Shown: in pieces, positions 15,341-23,731 of the stretch
How the letters are laid out: each line of letters opens with the position of its first letter
Position numbering within the stretch: the first letter of the stretch is position 1
Source: Amycolatopsis rifamycinica
Lineage (GTDB): Bacteria; Actinomycetota; Actinomycetes; Mycobacteriales; Pseudonocardiaceae
DNA length: 64,000 nt
NCBI RefSeq assembly: GCF_000695625.1
Contig: NZ_JMQI01000077.1
Span: 1 to 64,000, forward strand
Direction: 5' to 3'
Program-made: the position numbers and the translations under genes
The notes under the pieces: generated by a model
The model's database searches: none
What the model was told of the DNA's origin: nothing
The model's input: the letters and a program-made list of their open reading frames with translations, nothing else

Positions 15341-15769
15341 GTGGACACCGACCGCAAGCTGATCGACCCGGAACGCGTCGCGGCGGCGGTCGACGGGCTG
15401 GGCGACCGCGCCGTCATCGACGAATGGGCCCGGCGCTTCTCCGTGGTCGCCGACCCCTCCCGGCTCGCACTGCTGGTCTGCATCCACTACGGCCGCGAGA
15501 TCAGCGTCACCGACCTCGCCGCGGCGACCGGCATGACCGACACTGCGGTGTCGCAGGCCCTGCGGCTGCTGCGGGCGCACGGGCTGGTCACGCCGCAACG
15601 CACCGGCCGGGTGGTGCGGTACCGCCTGGCGGACGCGACGGTCCACGAACTCATCCACCGCGTGCGGCCCCACCCCGAACAAACTGTGACAACCGGGGCT
15701 CCGCCCCGAGCCGGGGGCTCCGCCACCCGGACCCCCGAACAAACTGTGGCCGACGCCGAAGACCGGTAG
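15341..15769 (+). CDS. ArsR-family regulator with repeat insertion in its tail
   Basis: A 142-residue winged-helix regulator (SVVADPSRLALLVCIHYGRE, then VTDLAAATGMTDTAVSQALRLLR). The last helix DATVHELIHRVRPH has Asp and His residues placed like the alpha-5 metal sites of NmtR/KmtR-type nickel/cobalt sensors, so metal sensing is possible. The C-terminal tail is interrupted by a 60-bp segment flanked by 16-bp direct repeats, repeating PEQTV. GTG 15341 gives a family-like N-terminus; GTG 15305 in frame adds an unrelated stretch. Its TAG stop forms part of the -10 of the next gene. No metal transporter is adjacent. Confidence 0.75.
   Translation: MDTDRKLIDPERVAAAVDGLGDRAVIDEWARRFSVVADPSRLALLVCIHYGREISVTDLAAATGMTDTAVSQALRLLRAHGLVTPQRTGRVVRYRLADATVHELIHRVRPHPEQTVTTGAPPRAGGSATRTPEQTVADAEDR
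15673..15748. repeat. 60-bp GC-rich insertion bounded by 16-bp direct repeats
   Basis: CCCCGAACAAACTGTG occurs at 15673-15688 and 15733-15748. Between them lies a segment with GGGGCTCCGCCCC and GGGGGCTCCGCCACCC half-palindromes, of the GGGGCTCCGCCCC kind common in intergenic DNA of Streptomyces and relatives. It adds 20 residues in frame to the ArsR protein. Confidence 0.65.
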
Positions 15770-15778
15770 CGTGCGGGC
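15767..15778 (+). promoter_or_regulatory. Leaderless -10 element of the HAD gene
   Basis: TAGCGT at 15767-15772 is six bases before the ATG at 15779 and includes the ArsR stop codon. A separate leaderless transcript for the HAD/GH65 pair is likely. Confidence 0.45.
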
Positions 15779-16510
15779 ATGACGGGATTGCCCGAGACCA
15801 TCACCGCCTGCCTGTTCGACCTCGACGGAGTCCTGACCGGCACGGCGATCCTCCACCGCGAGGCCTGGAAGCGGACGTTCGACGAATTCCTCCGCGCCCG
15901 CGACGGCGCCGGGTTCGCGGAGTTCACCGACCACGACTACGCGGCCTTTGTGGACGGCCGCCCGCGCGCCGACGGTGTGCGGGAGTTCCTGCGCTCACGG
16001 GGGATCGTGCTGCCCGAAGGCGAACCGGACGACCCGGTCGACGCCCCGACCGTCAACGGCGTGGGCAACCGCAAGAACGAACTGGTCCTCAAGATCATCG
16101 ACGAACGCGGCGTCAACCCGTACCCGGGTTCGGTGCGCTACCTCGAAGCGGCCAAGGCCGCCGGGCTGCGGATCGCCGTCGTGACGTCGTCGGCCAACGG
16201 CGCCAAGGTGCTCGACGGCGCCGACCTCAGCAAATACGTCGAGGCGCGCATCGACGGCATCGTGATCCGCGAACGGCACCTGCGCGGCAAGCCGGCGCCG
16301 GACTCGTTCCTGGCCGGCGCCGAGGCACTCGGCGTCGAGCCCGCGCACGCGGCCGTCTTCGAGGACGCCCAGTCCGGCGTCCAGGCCGGCAAGGCCGGCG
16401 GCTTCGGGTACGTCGTGGGCGTCAACCGCGCCGACCAGGCCGACGCGCTCAAGGCCCACGGCGCCGACATCGTCGTCGACGACCTCGCCGACCTCCTGGA
16501 GGACCGATGA
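15779..16510 (+). CDS. HAD-family beta-phosphoglucomutase-like hydrolase
   Basis: A 243-residue haloacid dehalogenase-fold enzyme. The nucleophile motif DLDGVL opens near residue 14, the Ser/Thr motif is in AVVTSSANGAKVL, the Lys motif in RGKPAPDSFLAGAEAL, and the acidic motif in AAVFEDAQSGVQAGKAGGFG. Such proteins interconvert beta-glucose 1-phosphate and glucose 6-phosphate. Its ATGA overlap with the following GH65 gene supports that role: the phosphorylase releases beta-glucose 1-phosphate and this enzyme feeds it into glycolysis. The same gene pair exists in mycobacteria (Rv3400-Rv3401). Confidence 0.88.
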   Translation: MTGLPETITACLFDLDGVLTGTAILHREAWKRTFDEFLRARDGAGFAEFTDHDYAAFVDGRPRADGVREFLRSRGIVLPEGEPDDPVDAPTVNGVGNRKNELVLKIIDERGVNPYPGSVRYLEAAKAAGLRIAVVTSSANGAKVLDGADLSKYVEARIDGIVIRERHLRGKPAPDSFLAGAEALGVEPAHAAVFEDAQSGVQAGKAGGFGYVVGVNRADQADALKAHGADIVVDDLADLLEDR

Positions 16511-18906
16511 CCGAGGCGCACGGCTACGAGTGCTCGCCGTGGGCCCTGCGGTGGCGCGGCATGGATGTCGACGCCCTGCAGCGCACCGAATCGGCGTTCG
16601 CGGTGTCCAACGGCCACATCGGGCTGCGCGGCACCCTCGAGGAAGCCGAGCCGCGCGGGCTGCCCGGCACCTACCTCAACGGGTTCTACGAGCAGCACGA
16701 ACTCCCCTACGCCGAGGCCGGCTACGGCTACCCCGAAGAGGGCCAGACCGTCGTCAACGTGACCGACGGCAAGATCATCCGGCTGCTCGTCGAGGACGAA
16801 CCGCTCGACATGCGCTACGGCGCGGCCACCGCGCACGACCGCGTGCTGGACTTCCGCAAGGGCACGCTGAGCCGGACCACGGAGTGGTCGTCGCCGACCG
16901 GGCGGCGGGTCCGCGTGCGCACCGAGCGGCTGGTGTCCTTCACCCAGCGCGCGATCGCCGCGGTCCGCTACGAGGTCGAGCCGCTCGACGAGGACCTGCA
17001 GCTGGTCGTCCAGTCCGACCTGCTGGCCAACGAGCCGATCGAGTCCGACACCAGCGACCCGCGGGTGGCCGCGGCGCTGAACGCCCCGCTGGTGAGCGAG
17101 TTCCACCGCGCGTCGGAGTACAACGCCGTGCTGGTGCACCGGACCCGCCGGTCGGGGCTGCGGATGGCCGCGGCGATGGACCACAAGATCGAGGTGGACG
17201 ACGGGATCCGCGCCCGCATCCACGCCGAGGAGGACCTCGCCCGGCTGACCGTCGCGGTCGACGTGCCGAAGGGCGGGCGGCTGCGGATCACCAAGTTCCT
17301 CGCCTACGGCTGGTCCGCGCAGCGCTCGGTGCCGGCACTGCGCTCGCAGGTCGAGGCGGCGCTGGCCGGCGCCCGCCAGACGGGCTGGAAGGGCCTGCTC
17401 ACCGAGCAGCGCGAGTTCCTGGACGACTACTGGGCCACCTCGGACATCGAGATCGAGGGCGACCCCGAACTGCAGCAGGCCGTCCGCTTCGCCCTGTTCC
17501 ACATCCTCCAGGCCGGGGCCCGCGGCGAAAGCCGCGCCATCGCCGGCAAGGGGCTGACCGGGCCCGGCTACGACGGGCACGCCTTCTGGGACACCGAGTC
17601 CTTCGTCCTGCCGGTGCTCACCTACACCGTCCCGGACGCGGCGCGCGACGCCCTGCGCTGGCGGCACTCCACAATGGACAAAGCGCGGGAACGCGCGCAC
17701 CAGCTGGGGTTGCGCGGTGCCGCCTTCCCGTGGCGGTCGATCAACGGCGCCGAGTGCTCGGCGTACTGGCCGGCGGGCACGGCGGCGTTCCACGTCAGCG
17801 CGGACATCGCCGACGCCGTCGTGCGCTACCTCAACGCGACCGGCGACGAGGAGTTCGAGCGCGACTACGGCACCGAGCTGCTGCTGGAAACCGCGCGGCT
17901 GTGGGCTTCGCTGGGCCACCACGACCGGCACGGCGCGTTCCGCATCGACGGCGTCACCGGACCGGACGAGTACTCGGCGGTGGCGGACAACAACGTCTAC
18001 ACGAACCTGATGGCGCGGCGGAACCTGCAGGCGGCGGCGGAGTCGTGCGAGCGGCACCCGGACGTGGCGGCGCGGTTCGGCGTCGACACGGTCGAGCTGG
18101 ACTCCTGGCGCGCGGCCGCGGCGGCGATGTTCCTGCCCTACGACCGGGAACTCGGCGTGCACCCGCAGTCGGAAGGCTTCCTCGAGCACGACGAGTGGGA
18201 CTACGAGGGCACCGACCCGGCGCAGTACCCGCTGCTGCTGCACTTCCCGTACTTCGACCTCTACCGCAAGCAGGTCGTCAAGCAGGCGGACCTGGTGCTG
18301 GCGCTGCACCTGTGCGGCGATTCGTTCAGCCAGGAGGAAAAAGCCCGCAACTTCGCCTACTACGAAGCACGGACCGTGCGCGACTCTTCGCTGTCGGCGG
18401 GAACGCAGGCGGTCATCGCGGCGGAGGTGGGTCACCTCGAGCTGGCCTACGACTACCTCGCCGAAGCGGCCCTGACCGACCTGCACGACGTGCACAACAA
18501 CGTCCGCAACGGCCTGCACATGGCGTCGCTGGCCGGCGCGTGGCAGGGCGCCGTCGCCGGCTTCGGCGGCCTGCGCGACCACGGCGGGACCCTGGCCTTC
18601 GCGCCGCGGCTGCCGCCGCAGCTGGGGCGGATCACCTTCCGCCTGATGTTCCGCGGCACCCGGTTCCAGGTCGAGATCGATCCGGACCAGGCCACCTACC
18701 ACGTGGTCGCCGGGGAGCCACTGGAAGTGCTGCACCACGGCGAGCGCATCACGATCACCGCGGAGCCGCAGCGCTACGCCGTCCCGAAGATCGACGCGGG
18801 CGAGCCGCCGAAGCAGCCGCCGGGCCGCGCCCCGATGCGGCGGGACTCGGAATCGGTGCGTCAGTACGCGGAGCCGTCCAACCCGATCACCGAGGAAGGT
18901 CGCTAG
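16507..18906 (+). CDS. Glycoside hydrolase family 65 disaccharide phosphorylase
   Basis: A 799-residue GH65 enzyme, the expected length for maltose, trehalose or kojibiose phosphorylases. The N-terminal beta-sandwich (TESAFAVSNGHIGLRGTLEE) leads into the (alpha/alpha)6 barrel. The substrate-binding YDGHAFWDTESFVLPVLTY and the catalytic-acid motif GVTGPDEYSAVADNNVYTN, with the Glu of DEY, are intact, as is YRKQVVKQADLVLAL. It cleaves an alpha-glucoside with phosphate, giving beta-glucose 1-phosphate. Which disaccharide is used cannot be decided from sequence. It overlaps the HAD gene by 4 bp, and its 3' end overlaps a small convergent gene. Confidence 0.9.
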   Translation: MTEAHGYECSPWALRWRGMDVDALQRTESAFAVSNGHIGLRGTLEEAEPRGLPGTYLNGFYEQHELPYAEAGYGYPEEGQTVVNVTDGKIIRLLVEDEPLDMRYGAATAHDRVLDFRKGTLSRTTEWSSPTGRRVRVRTERLVSFTQRAIAAVRYEVEPLDEDLQLVVQSDLLANEPIESDTSDPRVAAALNAPLVSEFHRASEYNAVLVHRTRRSGLRMAAAMDHKIEVDDGIRARIHAEEDLARLTVAVDVPKGGRLRITKFLAYGWSAQRSVPALRSQVEAALAGARQTGWKGLLTEQREFLDDYWATSDIEIEGDPELQQAVRFALFHILQAGARGESRAIAGKGLTGPGYDGHAFWDTESFVLPVLTYTVPDAARDALRWRHSTMDKARERAHQLGLRGAAFPWRSINGAECSAYWPAGTAAFHVSADIADAVVRYLNATGDEEFERDYGTELLLETARLWASLGHHDRHGAFRIDGVTGPDEYSAVADNNVYTNLMARRNLQAAAESCERHPDVAARFGVDTVELDSWRAAAAAMFLPYDRELGVHPQSEGFLEHDEWDYEGTDPAQYPLLLHFPYFDLYRKQVVKQADLVLALHLCGDSFSQEEKARNFAYYEARTVRDSSLSAGTQAVIAAEVGHLELAYDYLAEAALTDLHDVHNNVRNGLHMASLAGAWQGAVAGFGGLRDHGGTLAFAPRLPPQLGRITFRLMFRGTRFQVEIDPDQATYHVVAGEPLEVLHHGERITITAEPQRYAVPKIDAGEPPKQPPGRAPMRRDSESVRQYAEPSNPITEEGR

Positions 18907-19072
18907 CGGCGTCGCGTCCGGGTGGGGCCGGGACTTCCTCGGTCCCGCCCGGGCTCACGTCCGGGTCCGGAGCCGTCGGCACGTCGTGCGTCAGCTTGCC
19001 GGGGGTCGGGAGCTTCGGGAGCTCTTCGTCTTCGTCGTCGCGGCCGTGGAGGCGCTGCTGCTGCTCGCTCAT
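18887..19072 (-). CDS. Small acidic hypothetical protein
   Basis: A 61-residue ORF rich in Asp, Glu and Pro (MSEQQQRLHGRDDEDEELPK at the start), probably disordered, with no known domain. GGAAAG lies a few bases before the ATG. It begins 41 bp after the Ppx gene stop on the same strand and overlaps the end of the convergent GH65 gene by 20 bp. The start and the non-random composition favour a real gene; no function can be suggested. Confidence 0.55.
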   Translation of the reverse strand: MSEQQQRLHGRDDEDEELPKLPTPGKLTHDVPTAPDPDVSPGGTEEVPAPPGRDAASDLPR

Positions 19073-19113
19073 GCTTTCCGGGATACCCGGTTTTCCCGGC
19101 GTCGGCCAGGGGA

Positions 19114-20064
19114 TCAGGCCGCGCGCTTGCCCGCCGCCCGCGCCTTGTCCTGCAGGGTGAGCAGCAGGCCGTCGCGGGTCGACCACGGGCAGATCGTCAC
19201 CTTGCCCCCGGCGACCGTCAGCAGGGCCTCCGCGACGATCGCGCCGGCCAGGGCCTGGTGGGCGCGGCTGCGGGAGATGCCCGGCAGTTCCGCCCGCTTC
19301 GACGGCGGCAGCGCGGCCAGCCGCGGGATCCACGCGCGGAGGTCGTCGAGCCGCAGTTCCTTGCACTTGCCGGGGCGGGCACCGGCCAGCCGGGCGAGCT
19401 GCTGCAGCACTTTCGAGCAGCCGACGACCCGCGGGTCTTCGACGTCGGCGGCGCCCAGCGTGGTGGTCACGACGTCGAGGGCGTGCGCGCGCAGCGCCTT
19501 GACCTGCTTGTTCGACACGCGCTCGGACGGCAGCCAGTCCCGCGTCATCGAGCGCGCGCCCAGCGGCAGAGAGCGCGCGAAGGTGGCTTTTTTGCCGGAG
19601 CCGGCGGCCAGTTCGACCGTGCCGCCGCCGATGTCGAGCACGAGCATCGGCCCGGGCTCGTTCTCGTACCAGCGCCGGGCGGCCACGTAGGTCAGTTCGG
19701 CCTCGCACCGGCCGGAGAGGAACCGCAGTTCGACACCGGTTTCCCCGGCGACGTGCCGGACGACGTCGGCCGCGTTGGCCGCGTCCCGGATCGAGGACGT
19801 CGCGAGCGGGTAGACGTCGCTGACGCCGTGGCGGTACGCGGTGGTCATGCCGGCCGCGACGGCGGCCGTGACGGCCTCGATGCCGCGGTCGGAGAGGCGG
19901 CCGTGGACGTCGAGCTCGCGGTCCAGGCGCAGCCGCGTCTGGTGGTTGACCAGCGGTTCGCGCGGCGAGCCCGACACCGGCACCACGACCAGCCGGGCGC
20001 TGAACGAACCGACGTCCAGCACCGCCACCGCGGGCTCTTTTCCGTTTCGCACTGCTCGGCGCAC
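19114..20064 (-). CDS. Ppx/GppA-family phosphatase
   Basis: A 316-residue exopolyphosphatase/pppGpp phosphatase-family protein with the actin-like ATPase fold: AVLDVGSFSARLVVVPV (phosphate 1), YPLATSSIRDAANAADVVRH, and the second phosphate loop MLVLDIGGGTVELAAGS. It matches the length of the shorter actinobacterial proteins (Ppx1/Ppx2) that act on polyphosphate or (p)ppGpp. The GTG start has GGAAG five bases upstream. The gene is monocistronic or co-transcribed with the small acidic gene downstream. Which substrate it uses is not determinable. Confidence 0.88.
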   Translation of the reverse strand: MRRAVRNGKEPAVAVLDVGSFSARLVVVPVSGSPREPLVNHQTRLRLDRELDVHGRLSDRGIEAVTAAVAAGMTTAYRHGVSDVYPLATSSIRDAANAADVVRHVAGETGVELRFLSGRCEAELTYVAARRWYENEPGPMLVLDIGGGTVELAAGSGKKATFARSLPLGARSMTRDWLPSERVSNKQVKALRAHALDVVTTTLGAADVEDPRVVGCSKVLQQLARLAGARPGKCKELRLDDLRAWIPRLAALPPSKRAELPGISRSRAHQALAGAIVAEALLTVAGGKVTICPWSTRDGLLLTLQDKARAAGKRAA

Positions 20065-20289
20065 CTCACTTCCGCTGGTGAATATCCCCAGTCCGACGGT
20101 TTGAAACCAGCAATGATGTCGGATCTCACCGGCCGGTGCCGGACATTTCCGCGAATGAGGCCCTCCGGAGGTGCGGTCCTGCCGCGAAGGTCACAGTGAG
20201 ATAACCCGATCGAGTGAACCGACGTGGCACTGGACACGATTCGGTAACGCCAGCTCGCCCGCCGCGACTAACCGGACATCGGAACCGGC

Positions 20290-20901
20290 GTGGAGCAGGG
20301 AAAAGACCGTCAACGGCCCGAGCGGCGAGCCGAGCTCGTGCGGCCGGCCGCCGTCGTGCTCGCGGTCGTGGCCGGGCTCGGCTGCGTCCTGCTCGGCGTC
20401 ACGTCGGTGCTCGCACCGGCGCCCGCCATCTCCCCGGCGGCGGATCGGCCGGGAACCGCCGGAGCCCCGCCGCCGGTGGCACTGGTGATCCCGGAGCTGG
20501 GTGTGACGCAGACCCACCTGGTCGCCCTCGGTCACATCGACGGCCGCCGCGAGCAGCCCGGCACGGCGCAGGGCGTGGGCTGGTTCGCCGACGGTCCGGC
20601 ACCGGGCGCCCCCGGCGTGGCGGTGCTGTCGGCGCACTCGGGCTTCGGCTACGCACCCGGCGCCTTCGCGCGCTTGGGCAGGCTGAAGCCGGGAGCGACG
20701 ATCACGGTCCGCGACGCGACGGGCCGCGAGTCCCGGTTCACGGTCCGCAGGACGGCGGTGTTCCCGCCGAACGAGCCGGACAGCACGCTGGTGGCGCCGG
20801 AGGGACCGGGCCCGGAGCTGAGGTTGATCACGAGCGACGGAACGTACGACGGAGCGGGCCTGGCCGCGACGCGGGTGGCGGTCTACGCCGGCCCGGCCTG
20901 A
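20290..20901 (+). CDS. Class F/E-type sortase homologue with Ser in place of Cys
   Basis: A 203-residue exported protein. A membrane anchor (VVLAVVAGLGCVLLGVTSVL) lies near residues 20-40, followed by a Pro/Ala linker and a sortase beta-barrel. The His region reads VLSAHSGFGYAPGAFARLGR, as in class F sortases, and an Arg is present in ATRVAVYAGPA at the end. The strand that should end in the nucleophile (LITC) reads LRLITSDGTYD, with codon AGC for serine. Transpeptidase activity by the usual thiol mechanism is therefore not expected. No LPxTG-type substrate is adjacent. The GTG start lacks a clear ribosome site. Confidence 0.8.
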   Translation: MEQGKDRQRPERRAELVRPAAVVLAVVAGLGCVLLGVTSVLAPAPAISPAADRPGTAGAPPPVALVIPELGVTQTHLVALGHIDGRREQPGTAQGVGWFADGPAPGAPGVAVLSAHSGFGYAPGAFARLGRLKPGATITVRDATGRESRFTVRRTAVFPPNEPDSTLVAPEGPGPELRLITSDGTYDGAGLAATRVAVYAGPA

Positions 20902-21215
20902 CACGCGGCGGCCCAAGGTCGCGGATAAGTCGCTCGCGACCTTGGGGCCTCTACGGCGAGGTGAGGCGGCCCGGCCTGACACGCGGCGGCCCAAGGTCGC
21001 GGATAAGTCGCTCGCGACCTTGGGGCGTCTGCGGCGAGGTGGGGCGGGCCGGCCTGACACGCGGCGGCCCGAGGTCGCGGATAAGTCGCTCGCGACCTTG
21101 GGGCGTCTGTGGCGGGGCGGCCGGCCTGCCCCGCGGCGGCCCGAGGTCGCGGACCAGTCACTCGCGGCCTTGGGGCGTCTGCGGCGGAGTGGGGCGGGCC
21201 GGCGGCTCGGATCGC
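20902..21215. repeat. 78-bp tandem array of stem-loops
   Basis: Four copies begin at 20911, 20989, 21067 and 21139 (periods 78, 78, 72). Each contains the inverted pair CCAAGGTCGCG / CGCGACCTTGG around an 11-base loop (GATAAGTCGCT), conserved in the first three copies and degraded in the fourth. It fills the space between two convergent genes and probably acts as a bidirectional terminator. Bases 21216-21295 hold nothing recognisable. Confidence 0.8.
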
Positions 21216-21295
21216 GGGCGCGATACCGCCGCCGCACGAGCCGCAGTCCCGGCAGCGGGCGGGGTTGCGGGCCCGGCGGCGGGCGGCCCGGCGGG

Positions 21296-22336
21296 TCAGC
21301 CGATCAGCTCGCGGAGCTGCGACACCGCCGCCACCCGAGCCTCGCGGCCCGGCTGCAGCGGGTTCACCACCAGCGTCGTCGCGCCCGCCTCGGCGAAGGC
21401 CGCCACGCGCTCCTTCACGTACCCCGCCGGGCCGACCAGGGAGATCGCGCGCAGCAGCTCGACCGGGACCGCCGCGGCCGCTTCCTCCTTCTTGCCGTCC
21501 AGGTACAGGTCCTGGATCTGCTTCGCCTCGGCCTCGTAGCCGTAGCGGCAGGCCAGGTCGTTGTAGAAGTTCTTGCCGCGCGCGCCCATTCCGCCGACGT
21601 ACAGCGCCAGCACCGGGCGCACGTAGTCGAGCAGCGGCTCGACGTCGTCGCCGATGGCCAGGGGCACCGTCACGAACGTGTCCAGCTCGCCCAGTGCCGC
21701 GTCGCGCTTGGCCTTGCCCTCGGCCAGGGACGCGCCCCAGACGTCGGCCGCCTTTTCCGGGTGGAAGAAGATCGGCTGCCAGCCCTCGGCGATCTCGGCC
21801 GTCAGTGCCACGTTCTTCGGGCCGATCGAGGCCAGCAGCACCGGGATCCGCTCGCGGACCGGGTGGTTGATCAGCTTGAGCGGCTTGCCGAGCCCGGTGC
21901 CCTGCTCGGGCGGCAGCGGGATCGTGTAGTGCTTGCCCTCGTGCACCACGCGCTCGCGGCGCCACACCTGGCGGCACACCTCCACGATTTCGCGGGTGCG
22001 GCCCAGCGGCGCGTCGTACTTCACGCCGTGGAACCCCTCGATGACCTGCGGGCCGGACGCCCCGAGCCCGAGGATGAAGCGCCCGTCGGAGACGAAGTCG
22101 AGGCCGGCCGCGGTCATCGCGGTCAGCGTCGGCGTGCGGGTGTAGATCTGGAAGATGCCGGAGGCCAGCTGGACGCGCTCGGTCCTCGCGGCCAGGTAGC
22201 CGAGCTGGCTGACCGCGTCGAACGAGTACGCCTCCGGCACGAAGACGACGTCGAGGCCGGCCTTCTCCAGTTCGACGACGTCGGCGACGCTTTCGGCGAA
22301 GCCGCCGGAGTAGCTGATCGCGGTCCCGATCTTCAT
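21296..22336 (-). CDS. LLM-class F420-dependent oxidoreductase (Rv3520c-like)
   Basis: A 346-residue F420-type luciferase-fold oxidoreductase. Characteristic segments are VVFVPEAYSFDAVSQLGYLA, LASGIFQIYTRTPTLTAMTA, RFILGLGASGPQVIEGFHG and VPVLLASIGPKNVALTAEIA, as in mycobacterial Rv3520c and relatives. Members are linked to lipid, sterol or xenobiotic degradation. It is monocistronic, preceded by a palindrome (22352-22365) close to the KstR2 operator, hinting at control by a TetR regulator of sterol-ring or fatty-acid catabolism. Substrate unknown. Confidence 0.88.
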   Translation of the reverse strand: MKIGTAISYSGGFAESVADVVELEKAGLDVVFVPEAYSFDAVSQLGYLAARTERVQLASGIFQIYTRTPTLTAMTAAGLDFVSDGRFILGLGASGPQVIEGFHGVKYDAPLGRTREIVEVCRQVWRRERVVHEGKHYTIPLPPEQGTGLGKPLKLINHPVRERIPVLLASIGPKNVALTAEIAEGWQPIFFHPEKAADVWGASLAEGKAKRDAALGELDTFVTVPLAIGDDVEPLLDYVRPVLALYVGGMGARGKNFYNDLACRYGYEAEAKQIQDLYLDGKKEEAAAAVPVELLRAISLVGPAGYVKERVAAFAEAGATTLVVNPLQPGREARVAAVSQLRELIG

Positions 22337-22351
22337 GGACGTCCTTCCGTG

Positions 22352-22365
22352 AGCAAGCGCTTAGT
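22352..22365. promoter_or_regulatory. KstR2-like operator
   Basis: AGCAAGCGCTTAGT matches the published KstR2 consensus AnCAAGnnCTTGnT at all but one fixed position. It lies 16 bases upstream of the LLM oxidoreductase ATG. Confidence 0.45.
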
Positions 22366-22418
22366 CGCAGGTCATTATGCGCGCTGCCGGGCGTCGTCCG
22401 GTGTGGGCACCGCCACTT

Positions 22419-23624
22419 TCAGCCCGCCACCACCGTCCCCCGCACCTCGCCGAAGCCGATCCGCGTGCCGTCCGGGCCGGGCGCGGTCGCGCTGATCACC
22501 ACCTCGTCGCCGTCCTCGAGGAACGTCCTCGTCACGCCGCCGGGCAGCTCCAGGGGCTCCTGGCCGCCCCAGGACAGCTCCAGGAACGAGCCGCGCTGGT
22601 CACGCTCCGGGCCGGTCACCGTGCCGGAGGCGAACAGGTCGCCCGTGCGCAGGCTCGCGCCGTTGACCGTCATGTGCGCGAGCTGCTGCGGGGCGGTCCA
22701 GTACTGGGTCGCGAACGGCGGGCTCGACACGAGGTGGCCGTTGAGCCGGATCTCCAGCGCCAGGTCCAGCCCCCATTTTCCGGTGGTCCGCAGGTACTCG
22801 AACGGCTCCGGGTCCTGCCGCGGGCCGTCGACGCGCGCGTGGTCGAGCGCGGCCAGCGGGACGATCCACGGCGACACCGACGTCGCGAACGACTTGCCGA
22901 GGAACGGGCCCAGCGGCTGGTACTCCCAGGCCTGGATGTCGCGCGCCGACCAGTCGTTGACGAGGCAGACGCCGAACACGTGGTCGGCGAAGTCCGCTGT
23001 GGACACCGGAGTGCCCACAGTGGACGGAGTGCCGACGACGAACCCGACCTCCGCCTCGATGTCCAGCCGCTGCGACGGGCCGAAGGACGGCGCATCGGCG
23101 TTGCGCGGCTTGCGCTGCCCGTGCGGCCGGACGACCGGCGTCCCCGACGCGACGACGGTGCCGGCCCGGCCGTGGTAGCCGATCGGCAGGTGCTTCCAGT
23201 TGGGCGGCAGCTCGGTCGCGTCCGGGCGGAAGATCCGGCCGGCGTTGAGGGCGTGCTGCTCGCTGGAGTAGAAGTCGACGTAGTCGGAGACCTCGAACGC
23301 GAGGTGGGTGGTCACCTCGGCCAGGGGCACCAGGTGCGGCCGCAGCTGATCGGCGTAGCGGGTTTCGGTCAGCCACTCGGTGACGCTTTCGCGCACTTCG
23401 CGCCAGGTGGCGGCCCCGGCGGCGAGCAGCGGGTTGAGCACACCGGCGGTGAGCAGCGGCGCGAACGGGGCGGCGGTCCCGGCGGCCGCGGCGGTCAGGT
23501 CGAGCACCTGATCGCCGACGGGCACGCCGACCCGCCGTTCGGGCGCCCCACCGACGGAGAAGACGCCGTAGGGCAGGTTGTGCAGGCCGAACGGGGTGTC
23601 ATCGGCAAGCTCGAGCCAGGTCAC
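22419..23624 (-). CDS. fahA: Fumarylacetoacetase
   Basis: A 401-residue enzyme of the last step of tyrosine and homogentisate catabolism, splitting fumarylacetoacetate into fumarate and acetoacetate. The N-terminal SH3-like domain (PFGLHNLPYGVFSVGGAPER) and the metal-binding catalytic domain are both present: DYVDFYSSEQHALNAGRIFR, the catalytic-His region PIGYHGRAGTVVASG, EAEVGFVVG and VNDWSARDIQAWEYQPLGPF. Length is normal. GTG 23624 has GGAG upstream. No homogentisate dioxygenase or isomerase is nearby; instead it follows the DUF885 gene on the same strand with a 34-codon ORF between. Confidence 0.93.
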   Translation of the reverse strand: MTWLELADDTPFGLHNLPYGVFSVGGAPERRVGVPVGDQVLDLTAAAAGTAAPFAPLLTAGVLNPLLAAGAATWREVRESVTEWLTETRYADQLRPHLVPLAEVTTHLAFEVSDYVDFYSSEQHALNAGRIFRPDATELPPNWKHLPIGYHGRAGTVVASGTPVVRPHGQRKPRNADAPSFGPSQRLDIEAEVGFVVGTPSTVGTPVSTADFADHVFGVCLVNDWSARDIQAWEYQPLGPFLGKSFATSVSPWIVPLAALDHARVDGPRQDPEPFEYLRTTGKWGLDLALEIRLNGHLVSSPPFATQYWTAPQQLAHMTVNGASLRTGDLFASGTVTGPERDQRGSFLELSWGGQEPLELPGGVTRTFLEDGDEVVISATAPGPDGTRIGFGEVRGTVVAG

Positions 23625-23626
23625 GT

Positions 23627-23731
23627 TCACTCCTCGTCCCGGGCGGCCCACGCCGCCGAGTCATCGGCCACGACGGCCGCGGCCCGCCGGTGGCGGGCCG
23701 CGGGGATCGGGTCGGCCGCCGGCGCTGTCAC
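23627..23731 (-). CDS. Possible 34-residue linking ORF
   Basis: A GTG overlaps the TGA of the DUF885 gene (GTGA) and the 34-codon frame ends in a TGA three bases before the fahA start, inside its ribosome site. The product is Ala/Arg-rich with no recognisable fold. It may serve only to couple translation of the two flanking genes, or may be chance. Confidence 0.3.
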   Translation of the reverse strand: MTAPAADPIPAARHRRAAAVVADDSAAWAARDEE

